DNA from: Caulobacter sp. Root1455
Lineage (GTDB): Bacteria > Pseudomonadota > Alphaproteobacteria > Caulobacterales > Caulobacteraceae
NCBI RefSeq assembly: GCF_001426905.1
Contig: NZ_LMFQ01000002.1
Span: forward strand, 62,526-126,525
Reading direction: 5' to 3'
Length of the DNA stretch: 64,000 nucleotides
Part shown: positions 1 through 8,312 of the stretch, in pieces
Layout: each line of letters opens with the position of its first letter
Position numbering within the stretch: position 1 is the stretch's first letter
The notes under the pieces: model-generated
The model's database searches: none
What the model was told of the DNA's origin: nothing
What the model saw: only the letters and a program-made list of their open reading frames with translations
Program-made: the position numbers and the translations under genes

Positions 1-96
1 CCGTGCGGGCGACGTCACGCCCGCTTTGAGGTGTGGCCCGGCTCGCTCAAGGAATCCGGCCTGAAGATGCGCTCCGCCTCCGCCCTGTACGAGTGA
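1..96 (+). CDS. C-terminal fragment of an unidentified protein
   Basis: Reading frame 1 is open from the first base of the window to a TGA at 94-96, giving about 31 residues that include EVWPGSLKESGLKMRSA. The composition looks like ordinary protein. The next gene follows on the same strand after 30 bp. The start lies outside the window, so no function can be assigned. Confidence 0.35.
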   Translation, partial: PCGRRHARFEVWPGSLKESGLKMRSASALYE

Positions 97-126
97 CCGT
101 CAGGTGCGTTCTGGACGCTCTGACCG

Positions 127-501
127 ATGCCTGAACCTAGCGCCCGTGACCGCGAGAAGGCGGCTCGACTTGACCCTGCTTTCGCCAGCCGACGCCTCGT
201 CGATGCGCTGGAGCGCGGCTGGGAGATTGAATTTCGCTGCCAGTACTGCGGCTCCACCAAGACATGGGGGCGTGACATCATGCTGGGTCGCGCGCGTCGC
301 TGCCTTGGCATGACGATGAACGAGATCCAGGCGCGCGCCGTATGTGCTAGATGCCCCGGTCGCTCGCCCATTATGAGCTTTTCCGGCGTGCTGGAGCCGG
401 GCGACATGGCGCGTCGGTCCTGGGATCTGATCAATACCCTTCTGGACGCTGGAATTGATCCGACGCCCCTCGGTTATGGCCGACGGGCGCCGAGGCGGTA
501 G
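127..501 (+). CDS. Small zinc-ribbon-like hypothetical protein
   Basis: A 124-aa protein of unknown function. It has Cys38-x2-Cys41 and Cys73-x2-Cys76, with another Cys at 59, which is the spacing of a zinc ribbon. After the first pair it reads GSTKTWGRD, closely matching GNRQAWSRE after the first pair of the next gene 3 bp downstream, so the two look like paralogues. The remainder is charged and has no membrane segment or signal peptide. Small CxxC proteins of this kind often occur in prophages and integrated elements. DNA or RNA binding is plausible but is inference only. An open frame on the opposite strand over the same bases lacks the cysteine pattern and was taken as a shadow. Confidence 0.6.
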   Translation: MPEPSARDREKAARLDPAFASRRLVDALERGWEIEFRCQYCGSTKTWGRDIMLGRARRCLGMTMNEIQARAVCARCPGRSPIMSFSGVLEPGDMARRSWDLINTLLDAGIDPTPLGYGRRAPRR

Positions 502-504
502 CCC

Positions 505-717
505 ATGGCGATCATCTGGCCGACCCTTCAGCGGATCAAAGGCCCGCTCACGATCACCTGTCGGCGTTGCGGCAATCGTCAGGCTTGGTCTCGTGAAAAG
601 GCGATCGTGAACCTTGGCGCAGCCACGCAGCCTCACACAATCCGCTCCAAGCTGCGGTGCAGCCTGTGCGGCGCACGTGGTCGCGACGGCCTGATCGACA
701 CCGACGCTCAGATGTAG
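505..717 (+). CDS. Small zinc-ribbon-like hypothetical protein, paralogue of the preceding gene
   Basis: A 70-aa protein with Cys19-x2-Cys22 and Cys52-x2-Cys55, a complete four-cysteine zinc-ribbon arrangement with a 29-residue spacer. The start ATG lies 3 bp after the stop of the previous zinc-ribbon gene, so the two are probably co-transcribed. The shared pattern (CxxCG, then W, then a basic residue, later RCxxC) suggests duplication and divergence. There is no recognised family. The gene lies in the accessory block that ends with the serine recombinase. Confidence 0.6.
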   Translation: MAIIWPTLQRIKGPLTITCRRCGNRQAWSREKAIVNLGAATQPHTIRSKLRCSLCGARGRDGLIDTDAQM

Positions 718-833
718 TCCGGCGATTGGCTGCTTTCGGTTCTCAGCGAACTACGCGGCGACGCCCAAGCGAGCGGCAAGCATCAGGAGAGCAGGCCATC
801 TCAGAGGTGATGCCTGCGTAATCGATCGCGGTT

Positions 834-1640
834 TCACCGTACGTCAGATGCAGTCTGCTCATGGACCCCAATGGGTATGATGATTGCATTCTCTGGCGCA
901 AGTAGGACCATCGGTCGGTCGTTAGGCTTACATCGCGCTACGATCGCACGTTCGCCCACCCAAAGCACCTCTCCGTCGCAGAAGTTAGGAATATTCGGCG
1001 GGCGGAGAAAATATCCGCCGCCGAGATAGCCCACAGACGCCGTAACTGAAACAATTAATAGAGAAACAAGCAAGACGGCCACTGCGGCGGCGAAGTGGGT
1101 TCGCTTTTCACGAAATGCATTTGACTCGCAATCTTCAAGTCCCGAAAGAATCGAAGTGGACACAAGGATTGTAAATACAGTGATTATCGCGCCAATTCGA
1201 TGAGCCGCTATTATAAGTTGCGCTACTGATAAATCTATCTCCTTAGATCTAGCGATGAATTGAATATCAACGCCATCGACCCAGAGTGCAAATCCGGTTA
1301 CGATGATCATTACGACTATGACCGCAGATTTCAATCTGTTGCGAGCTTTAGTATCTCTCTTTAGTCCGATAGATATCGAAGTAAAATAGGTTGCACTGCA
1401 AGCCGCAAGCAAAGCGGTTAATTGTAATCCAGAATTTATAACATCATTTGTGGTTGATACCTGAGCGAAGGAAATTCCCCACATCAGAAAAATTAACGAA
1501 TTTAATACGATCGATATAATGAATCCGGCCGCAAGAATTATTGAAAATCCTTCAACCATAAATTTCATACTGAAGATGCTGGCGCGTGAGCCGGTGAGAG
1601 GCCGCGCCTTCTTTGGCCCGTACGGGCGGACAGGGGGCAT
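834..1640 (-). CDS. AT-rich four-helix membrane protein, unknown function
   Basis: A 268-aa protein. I chose the ATG at 1640 (MPPVRPYG) because AAGGAGGG lies five bases upstream; the frame stays open to 1724 but has no comparable site there. About four hydrophobic segments are visible: around residues 31-55 (FSIILAAGFIISIVLNSL), 70-90, 105-125 (VIVVMIIVTGFALWV) and 190-215 (AAAVAVLLVSLLIVSV), followed by a soluble tail with two cysteines (NFCDGEV and ARCKPND). The DNA is clearly more AT-rich than its surroundings and uses codons such as ATA and TTA that are rare elsewhere in the window, a strong sign of recent transfer. It is convergent with the zinc-ribbon pair. No family was recognised. Confidence 0.6.
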   Translation of the reverse strand: MPPVRPYGPKKARPLTGSRASIFSMKFMVEGFSIILAAGFIISIVLNSLIFLMWGISFAQVSTTNDVINSGLQLTALLAACSATYFTSISIGLKRDTKARNRLKSAVIVVMIIVTGFALWVDGVDIQFIARSKEIDLSVAQLIIAAHRIGAIITVFTILVSTSILSGLEDCESNAFREKRTHFAAAVAVLLVSLLIVSVTASVGYLGGGYFLRPPNIPNFCDGEVLWVGERAIVARCKPNDRPMVLLAPENAIIIPIGVHEQTASDVR

Positions 1641-2061
1641 ATGACCCTCCTTCGAAGCAGCGCGCGTCTGGCGAATGCAGATCGCTCGCTGTAAACAGCT
1701 AAGCTTGAACGTGTATTTGCGCAAGCGTGCGCCCCGCTGAGGGAGCGCTAGCCGCTGCCAGAGCGCAAGGCTCCCAAGCGTGATAAGATTGTAGAAGCTG
1801 TCGAGCTAGCGGGGTGACTTAGATGAAGAGAACGAGGCCCTCTCGTAAATAGCGGGAGCTTGCCCGCCCCTCGAAATTTCTGTCAGTGCCTCGCGGCTCG
1901 GCCGTAGGTGCCGGACGTCAATCTGCCCCTCAAGGGCGGCTACGCCGTCGCCTACGGCGATGCGCTTTGCGCACCCTTGACCGTCAGCTTGCCGCCCGGC
2001 CAGGGCTCGGCATGCGGTTTAAGCCGAAACAGGCGCGAGGCGCCTGCGGCTTCACCGCGAT
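1641..2061. other. Intergenic region, no convincing gene
   Basis: About 420 bp between two minus-strand genes. The part next to the membrane-protein gene must hold its ribosome site (1644-1651) and promoter. The rest (about 1900-2060) is GC-rich with short open stretches in several frames but no start, ribosome site or recognisable motif. It may be degraded coding DNA; nothing firm can be said. Confidence 0.4.
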
Positions 2062-2304
2062 CTAGGCTTTGAGGCGCACGCCTGGGCCACCCGGCTTCAG
2101 CTCTCCCGCTTCCATGAACACGACGCCCGCGTCCTCTAGCGCCTTACGTACGGCATCGACGTTTGCCGCCGTGCTGCGACCCGGACCAAGCGGCCCTTCC
2201 ATGCGGCGGATGGTGGGCATGGACAGCCCCGACGCCCCAGCAAGCTGAGGCTGACTCCAATCCACCAGAGCGCGCGCAGCCTTGATTTGCTCGGCTGTCA
2301 GCAT
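2062..2304 (-). CDS. XRE-family helix-turn-helix regulator
   Basis: An 80-aa DNA-binding protein of the Cro/CI (XRE) type. Residues 4-38 read AEQIKAARALVDWSQPQLAG then SGLSMPTIRRME, the classic helix-turn-helix with the recognition helix at about 28-37. The C-terminal half (VRKALEDAGVVFMEAGE) matches the short tail of small transcriptional regulators common in alphaproteobacterial prophages. It is divergent from the next gene, and the 88-bp AT-rich space between them holds an inverted repeat that is the likely operator. It probably represses itself and the neighbouring module. Confidence 0.85.
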   Translation of the reverse strand: MLTAEQIKAARALVDWSQPQLAGASGLSMPTIRRMEGPLGPGRSTAANVDAVRKALEDAGVVFMEAGELKPGGPGVRLKA

Positions 2305-2308
2305 GGAA

Positions 2309-2379
2309 TTATCACTTTATGATCTTTCGTAATCGTTTTGTGTTGATTTGGTCGACTCGGAATGATATGAAAATGATAA
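2309..2379. promoter_or_regulatory. Divergent promoter region with inverted repeat, likely XRE operator
   Basis: TTATCACTTT at 2309-2318 and AAAATGATAA at 2370-2379 are inverted copies with one mismatch. They lie just upstream of the two divergent starts (2304 minus, 2393 plus). The 88-bp gap is strikingly AT-rich compared with its flanks. Pairs of half-sites next to an XRE gene usually serve autoregulation. The binding role is inferred. Confidence 0.45.
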
Positions 2380-2392
2380 CCACTGAACCGGG

Positions 2393-2959
2393 ATGTTCGC
2401 TATGGGCTCGCGTCGAAAGACGGGCGGCGAAGACGTGCGCCTGCCTGACCTCACCAGACGATCTGTTATCAGCGCTGCTACCGCCGCGCCCGTTCTAGCA
2501 AACGCGGGCAGTGAAGCCTCAGCGGCGGACGGCCTCATCGTCAGCTGCGCTAGCTTCGTCGCCATCGACATCCGGGTCGGCCGCTTGGTGCGCCGCTGGG
2601 GTGATCTGGAAGGCGAGGCCTTCGCGCTGCCCGGCTGGTTCAAGATGTCGAAAGAAGAGCAACTGGCCCACCCCAAGGGCCGCGAGATGGCCGACATCGA
2701 CCGGACGCTCGCCACCCTGTTTGAACAGCGAGAGAAGCTGTTGGCGGAGCTGCCCAAGGTCGCCGCCAACGACCCGACCGGCGTCGCCGCCAAGATCGCG
2801 GTGGCCGCCAGGGCGGTTGATCCCGAAGACCACGAAGAGGCCCATCACCTCATCGCTGGCGCGGCCCGCGATCTGGCAAATATGCGTTGCCCCGACTGTC
2901 ATCGCCCCCTGGTGCTTGAGGGCTGGATTGATTGGTCGATCCGTACCGGACGGGAGTGA
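2393..2959 (+). CDS. Hypothetical protein with Tat-like N-terminus, serine-recombinase module
   Basis: A 188-aa protein. Residues 21-46 read LTRRSVISAATAAPVLANAG, like a twin-arginine signal, but the rest looks cytosolic, so export is uncertain. The middle holds VRRWGDLEGEAFA and PGWFKMSKEEQLAHP followed by a helical, probably coiled segment (DIDRTLATLFEQREKLLAELP). A single CxxC pair (MRCPDCHRPL) sits near the C-terminus. From memory, proteins of this layout recur beside large serine recombinases in Sphingomonadales and Caulobacterales, so it probably belongs to the same mobile module as the next two genes. Its function is unknown. An alternative ATG lies three codons in. Confidence 0.65.
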   Translation: MFAMGSRRKTGGEDVRLPDLTRRSVISAATAAPVLANAGSEASAADGLIVSCASFVAIDIRVGRLVRRWGDLEGEAFALPGWFKMSKEEQLAHPKGREMADIDRTLATLFEQREKLLAELPKVAANDPTGVAAKIAVAARAVDPEDHEEAHHLIAGAARDLANMRCPDCHRPLVLEGWIDWSIRTGRE

Positions 2960-2965
2960 AAGCGG

Positions 2966-3323
2966 GTGAGCCGCGCTCTAACCGTCGTTGAGGCCTTGCG
3001 GGTCTGGATCGAGGCTTGGCGTTTCGCTCGTCAGGAATCGCCCGCCATGACCGACGACACGCGCCCCGCGCTCCAACGCTTCCGCCCTGCCAACGAAGAC
3101 GCCGCTCTCTACGCTGTAGGTACGGTTTCGCCGCAGCAAGACGCGGTTCTGGCCCTGGCCCGCTTGATCGGCCGCCTACGCTGTAGGTACGGTTTCGCCG
3201 CAGCAAGACGCGGTTCTGGCCCTGGCCCGCTTGATCGGCCGCCAGATCGCACGCGAGGAGTTCCAGCGCAGCTTTGCGCCCGCCAACGACCAACGCCCGC
3301 GATCGGAGACCGACCAGGGCTAG
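2966..3323 (+). pseudogene. Small recombinase-module gene broken by a 67-bp tandem duplication
   Basis: A GTG start at 2966 opens a helical protein (SRALTVVEALRVWIEAWRFA). The frame is normal through AVLALARLIGR at the end of the first copy of a 67-bp repeat. Because 67 is not a multiple of three, the second copy shifts the frame, and translation then runs through an arginine/proline-rich sequence to 3328. Removing one copy restores ARLIGRQIAREEFQRSF and a natural TAG at 3321-3323, 14 bp before the recombinase start, giving a protein of about 97 aa. Small proteins ending in a similar GRxIARE-type helix precede serine recombinases in related bacteria (from memory). I therefore call it a recent, still reversible, frameshift. 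Confidence 0.7.
3109..3242 (+). repeat. Perfect 67-bp tandem duplication
   Basis: Bases 3109-3175 and 3176-3242 are the same 67-bp sequence, beginning CTACGCTGTAGG and ending GATCGGCCGC, with no mismatch. Perfect identity indicates a very recent event or an assembly artefact. The unit contains no coding stop in its original frame, but its length shifts the downstream frame by one base. Confidence 0.9.
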
Positions 3324-3337
3324 CCTAGGAGATCGTC

Positions 3338-5179
3338 ATGACCCGCGTGGCCATCTACGCCCGCTATTCCGACGACAAGCAAAGCGCCCATTCGATCGAA
3401 GATCAGGTCCGCATCTGTCGCCTGCACGCCGACAAGCAGGACTGGCGGGTGGTGAGCACCTATTCCGACGCCGCCATCTCAGGCTCGACAGTCATCCTCC
3501 GCCCTGGCGTTCAGGCCTTGCTCCGCGACGCCCTGGCCGGTGAGTTCGATGTGGTCCTGGCCGAGGCCATGGACCGACTCAGCCGCGATCAGGAGGACAT
3601 CGCCGGGCTCTTCAAGCGCCTACGGTTTGCGGGCGTGCCGATTGTCACCCTGTCAGAGGGCGAGGTCTCCGAGCTGCATGTCGGCCTCAAGGGCACGATG
3701 AATGCGCTGTTCCTCAAGGATCTGGCGGCCAAGACCCATCGGGGAAACCGGGGCCGCGTGGAAGCTGGCAAGGTCGCGGGCGGCAACTCCTACGGCTACA
3801 AGGTCGTTCGCGAGATCGATGTAGCGGGGAAGGTGACGACCGGCGAGCGGGAGATCATCCCCTATGAAGCCGACATCGTGCGCCGGATCTTCCGCGACTA
3901 TGTCGCCGGCAAGAGCCCGCGCCAGATTTGCATCGAGCTGAACGCCGAGGGCGTCGCCTCGCCCCGAGGTCGGGCCTGGGGTGAGATGACCATCCGGGGC
4001 CATCTGTCGATCCAGTCGGGCATCCTCAACAACCACTTCTATATCGGGCAGATGGTCTGGAACCGGCGCCGGGACGTGCGTAATCCCGACACCGGCCGCG
4101 CCCGTCATCGCGTGAACCCGCAGAGTGAATGGGTCTATGCCCAGGCACCGCATCTGCGGATCATCGACGATGACCTCTGGAACGCCGCCAAGGCCCGCCA
4201 GGAGCACCATGCCAGGGCCTATCGAGACGCCGTCGCCAGGGGCGCGCAGAGCTTCCAGGCAGCCGCCACCAGCCGCCGCCCCCAGACCCTGCTTTCCGGC
4301 CTGATCACCTGTGGCCTGTGCGGCGGCACGGTGGCCAAGCGCGGGAACAACCGCTTGGCTTGCGTCGCCCACATCAAGGGCCAGGGCTGCACCAACGCCA
4401 GCGCAGTTCGCAGCGACAGCTTGGAAGCCCGCGTTCTCGTCGGCCTCAGGGAGCGTTTGATGGCGCCCGAGGTCATGGCTGAGGCCATGCGGGCGTTCAT
4501 CGAGGAGACCAACCGCCTCAACCACCATCGCAGGGCCAACGAAACGGCCGACCGGTTGCGGCTCGAGAAGGCCAGGAAGGCCATCGCGGGCATAGTGTCG
4601 GCCATTGAGGATGGTGGTTACACCCGCCCCCTCATGGAGCGCCTGAAGAGCCTGGACGCCGAGGTCGAGACCATCGAACGCACCCTGGCCGAAGCCCCGC
4701 GCGACGTGCCGGACGTTCACCCCAATGTCGCCGAGCTTTACCGCCGCAAGGTCGAGCGATTGGTCGAGGCGCTGAACAACCCGGCCGACCGCACCGAGGC
4801 GGCAACGGCGCTGCGTGCCCTAATTGAGAAAGTCGTGGTCACGCCGACCGGGCGGCGCGGGGAGGCGGATGTTCGGCTATTTGGCGATCTGGAGACCGTG
4901 CTGGCCTGGGCGGAGGACAAGGAAGTCGGGTTTCGCAGCCCCGCGACGCTTTTCCTGAGGGCCGCCGGGGACGGTCTGTCGGTTCCCGCGAGTGACCGGT
5001 CCGGGACCGGGGTTCGTCGCCCTGGCCCGCCCGTCGGGGGCGCGAGCGAAAGCGTCCGGAGAAGGGCTAAGACCCCTGCCTGCCGGACCGCTCCCGAACA
5101 ACGGCTCCACGCGAAAATCCTCCGGGCGAGGCCCGGGCGCTTCGCACCCTCCCCATCAGCTCAGCGGGCTTCCGCGTGA
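3338..5179 (+). CDS. Large serine recombinase (site-specific)
   Basis: A 613-aa large serine recombinase that would integrate or excise a mobile element. The resolvase catalytic domain occupies residues 1-145, with the nucleophile Ser11 in YARYSDDKQS and arginines in EAMDRLSRD. A Recombinase domain follows at about 150-290 (SYGYKVVRE, then ILNNHFYIG). A zinc ribbon has Cys325, Cys328, Cys342 and Cys351. A long helical coiled segment spans about 380-455, and the usual ending (DVRLFGDLETVLAW) lies at 511-524. The last 80 or so residues are arginine/proline-rich and look like read-through into non-coding DNA, suggesting that the original stop was lost or that the element's end has been altered. 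It lies directly upstream of cysT on the same strand. Confidence 0.93.
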   Translation: MTRVAIYARYSDDKQSAHSIEDQVRICRLHADKQDWRVVSTYSDAAISGSTVILRPGVQALLRDALAGEFDVVLAEAMDRLSRDQEDIAGLFKRLRFAGVPIVTLSEGEVSELHVGLKGTMNALFLKDLAAKTHRGNRGRVEAGKVAGGNSYGYKVVREIDVAGKVTTGEREIIPYEADIVRRIFRDYVAGKSPRQICIELNAEGVASPRGRAWGEMTIRGHLSIQSGILNNHFYIGQMVWNRRRDVRNPDTGRARHRVNPQSEWVYAQAPHLRIIDDDLWNAAKARQEHHARAYRDAVARGAQSFQAAATSRRPQTLLSGLITCGLCGGTVAKRGNNRLACVAHIKGQGCTNASAVRSDSLEARVLVGLRERLMAPEVMAEAMRAFIEETNRLNHHRRANETADRLRLEKARKAIAGIVSAIEDGGYTRPLMERLKSLDAEVETIERTLAEAPRDVPDVHPNVAELYRRKVERLVEALNNPADRTEAATALRALIEKVVVTPTGRRGEADVRLFGDLETVLAWAEDKEVGFRSPATLFLRAAGDGLSVPASDRSGTGVRRPGPPVGGASESVRRRAKTPACRTAPEQRLHAKILRARPGRFAPSPSAQRASA

Positions 5180-5201
5180 GGACGAGAGGTCGTGCCGGTG
5201 A

Positions 5202-5323
5202 GCACTTGCCCCGACCTGACCGCTTCGCGGTCTGTCCGCCCCCACAGGGGGCGGAGGACGCGCGTCTTCTTCTTCCCCCTGTGGGGGAAGACGGTCGCGA
5301 AGCGACCCGTAGGGGGCAAGTGC
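5202..5323. repeat. Compound palindromic (REP-like) repeat between recombinase and cysT
   Basis: A 122-bp imperfect inverted repeat whose outer ends are GCACTTGCCCC (5202-5212) and GGGGCAAGTGC (5313-5323). Each arm contains its own hairpin: CCGCCCCC-ACA-GGGGGCGG (5236-5254) and CTTCCCCC-TGT-GGGGGAAG (5272-5290), plus CGCTTCGCG in inverse orientation (5221-5229 and 5295-5303). It can fold as one long or two short stem-loops. It resembles intergenic REP elements of Caulobacter, and could terminate transcription from the recombinase or mark the end of the inserted element. The whole 5180-5493 interval otherwise holds only the cysT leader. Confidence 0.7.
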
Positions 5324-5493
5324 GTGAGCCGCTGATTCAGTCCCACAGTTTTTCTGTCCACCGCCTTCGACGAACTCAATTGACCCGACCGGCCGTGTAG
5401 GGATTTAAGCCGCCTCAGCTTCACCACGCCTTCGCCGATTTCCCGGCTTGGCGCGTTCTTGTTTTCATGGCTCCGTTCCAGGAGCCGACGCGG

Positions 5494-6396
5494 ATGCTGG
5501 ACGATCACCCGATGACCGCCGAGACGATTTCCGCGCGCCCACGCCCTTCGTCCGCGAACAGGGGACCAAGACGGCCGCTGTTCCGCCGGCGCTCGGCGAT
5601 CCCGGGCTTTGGCTTGACCCTGGGCGTGACCCTGACGATCCTGTCGCTGATCGTGCTGATCCCGCTGTCGGCGGTGGCCATCAAGGCCTCGGCGCTGTCG
5701 CCGGGGGAGTTCGTCGCCGCCGCCTTCTCCGAGCGCGCCCTGGCCGCCTATCGCCTGACCTTCGGCGCGGCCTTCGTGGCGGCGGTGATCAACGGGGTGT
5801 TCGGCGTGCTGACCACCTGGGCCCTGGTGCGCTACGAGTTTCCCGGCAAGGCCGTGGTCAACGCCCTGGTCGACCTGCCGTTCGCCCTGCCGACCGCCGT
5901 GGCCGGCATCGCCCTGGCCACGCTCTACGCCCCCAACGGCTGGGTCGGGCAGTACCTGACGCCGCTCGGGATCAAGGCGGCCTACAACCCGATCGGCGTC
6001 ACCATCGCCCTGATCTTCATCGGCCTGCCGTTCGTGGTCCGCACCCTGGAGCCGGTGATGCGCGACCTCTCCGCGGATGTCGAAGAGGCCGCGGCCAGCC
6101 TGGGCGCGGACCGCGTCGCCACCATCGCCCGGATCATCCTGCCGGCCCTGGGCCCGGCGTGGCTGACCGGCTTCGCCCTGGCCTTCGCCCGGGGCGTCGG
6201 CGAATACGGCTCGGTGATCTTCATCGCCGGCAACATGCCCTACAAGTCCGAGATCGCGCCGCTGCTGATCATCATCCAGCTGGAGCAGTTCGAATACGCC
6301 AACGCCGCGGCCATCGCCCTGGTCATGCTGGGCGTCTCGTTCCTGATGTTGCTGGTCATCAACGCCATCCAGGCCTGGTCGCGGAGATTCGTCTGA
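5494..6396 (+). CDS. cysT: Sulfate ABC transporter permease CysT (CysU)
   Basis: A 300-aa inner-membrane permease, one half of the sulfate/thiosulfate channel. Six hydrophobic segments are visible, beginning FGLTLGVTLTILSLIVLIPL. The EAA loop that docks to the ATPase reads EEAAASLGADRVATIARIILP, and TWALVRYEFPGK plus LPFALPTAVAGIALATLYAPNG are typical CysT landmarks. I chose the ATG at 5494 because GGAG lies nine bases upstream; earlier (5467) and later (5512) ATGs are possible. The stop overlaps the start of cysW (TGATG). A sulfate-binding protein gene, usually first in such operons, is missing, and the serine-recombinase block sits in its place. Confidence 0.95.
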   Translation: MLDDHPMTAETISARPRPSSANRGPRRPLFRRRSAIPGFGLTLGVTLTILSLIVLIPLSAVAIKASALSPGEFVAAAFSERALAAYRLTFGAAFVAAVINGVFGVLTTWALVRYEFPGKAVVNALVDLPFALPTAVAGIALATLYAPNGWVGQYLTPLGIKAAYNPIGVTIALIFIGLPFVVRTLEPVMRDLSADVEEAAASLGADRVATIARIILPALGPAWLTGFALAFARGVGEYGSVIFIAGNMPYKSEIAPLLIIIQLEQFEYANAAAIALVMLGVSFLMLLVINAIQAWSRRFV

Positions 6397-7256
6397 TGGC
6401 CGCCCCGACCAAGGCGCAGTTCCGCCACCCGACCGACGACCCGGCCTGGGCCAAGGCCGTGGTCATCGGCCTGGTCCTGGCCTTCCTGGGCCTGGTGCTG
6501 ATCCTGCCCCTGGCGGCGGTGTTCGCCGAGGCGCTGCGCAAGGGCCTGGCCCCCGCCATCGAGGCGATCTCGACGCCGGACGCCTGGGCGGCGATCAAGC
6601 TGACCCTGATCACCGCCGGCATCGCGGTGCCGTTCAACGCCGTGTTCGGCCTGTGCGCCGCCTGGGCGATCGCCAAGCACGAGTTTCCCGGCAAGCCGCT
6701 GCTGATCACCCTGATCGACCTGCCGTTCTCGGTGTCGCCGGTGGTGGCGGGCCTGATCTACGTGCTGGTCTTCGGCCTGCAGGGCTGGTTCGGCGACCGC
6801 CTGGTCGACCACGACGTCAAGATCATCTTCGCCGTGCCGGGCATCGTGCTGGCGACGATCTTCGTGACCTTCCCGTTCATCGCCCGTGAGCTGATCCCGC
6901 TGATGCAGGAGCAGGGCGTGTCGGAGGAGGAGGCCGCCGTCTCGATGGGCGCCTCGGGCCTCTACACCTTCTGGCGGGTGACCGCGCCCAACGTGCGTTG
7001 GGGCCTGCTGTACGGGGTGCTGCTGTGCAACGCCCGGGCCATGGGCGAGTTCGGCGCCGTCTCGGTGGTCAGCGGCCACATCCGCGGCCTGACCAACACC
7101 ATGCCGCTGCACGTCGAGATTCTGTACAACGAGTACGACTTCGTCGCCGCCTTCGCCGTCGCCGCCTTGCTTTGCCTGCTGGCGATCGTGACCCTGGTGC
7201 TCAAGAGCCTGCTCGAGATCGCCCAACCCGACGTCAAGCGCGGCGGCGGACACTAG
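6396..7256 (+). CDS. cysW: Sulfate ABC transporter permease CysW
   Basis: A 286-aa permease that pairs with CysT. It shares the fold and several near-identical landmarks, such as AAWAIAKHEFPGK and the EAA loop EEEAAVSMGASGLYTFWRV. It ends in a long hydrophobic helix (AAFAVAALLCLLAIVTLVL). The start overlaps the cysT stop by one base and cysA follows 24 bp later, so the three genes form one operon. The length is normal for the family. Confidence 0.95.
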   Translation: MAAPTKAQFRHPTDDPAWAKAVVIGLVLAFLGLVLILPLAAVFAEALRKGLAPAIEAISTPDAWAAIKLTLITAGIAVPFNAVFGLCAAWAIAKHEFPGKPLLITLIDLPFSVSPVVAGLIYVLVFGLQGWFGDRLVDHDVKIIFAVPGIVLATIFVTFPFIARELIPLMQEQGVSEEEAAVSMGASGLYTFWRVTAPNVRWGLLYGVLLCNARAMGEFGAVSVVSGHIRGLTNTMPLHVEILYNEYDFVAAFAVAALLCLLAIVTLVLKSLLEIAQPDVKRGGGH

Positions 7257-7280
7257 ATTGACCGGAACGAAGACACTCCC

Positions 7281-8300
<1,020 letters not shown>

Positions 8301-8312
8301 GGACTGGCCGCT

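Noticed and set aside
100-636. A 178-codon minus-strand frame across the zinc-ribbon genes
   Set aside because: The plus strand holds paired CxxC motifs in two paralogous proteins; the minus frame shows no motif.
1900-2060. Possible decayed coding sequence in the gap before the XRE gene
   Set aside because: Short open stretches exist, but no start, ribosome site or recognisable motif could be found.
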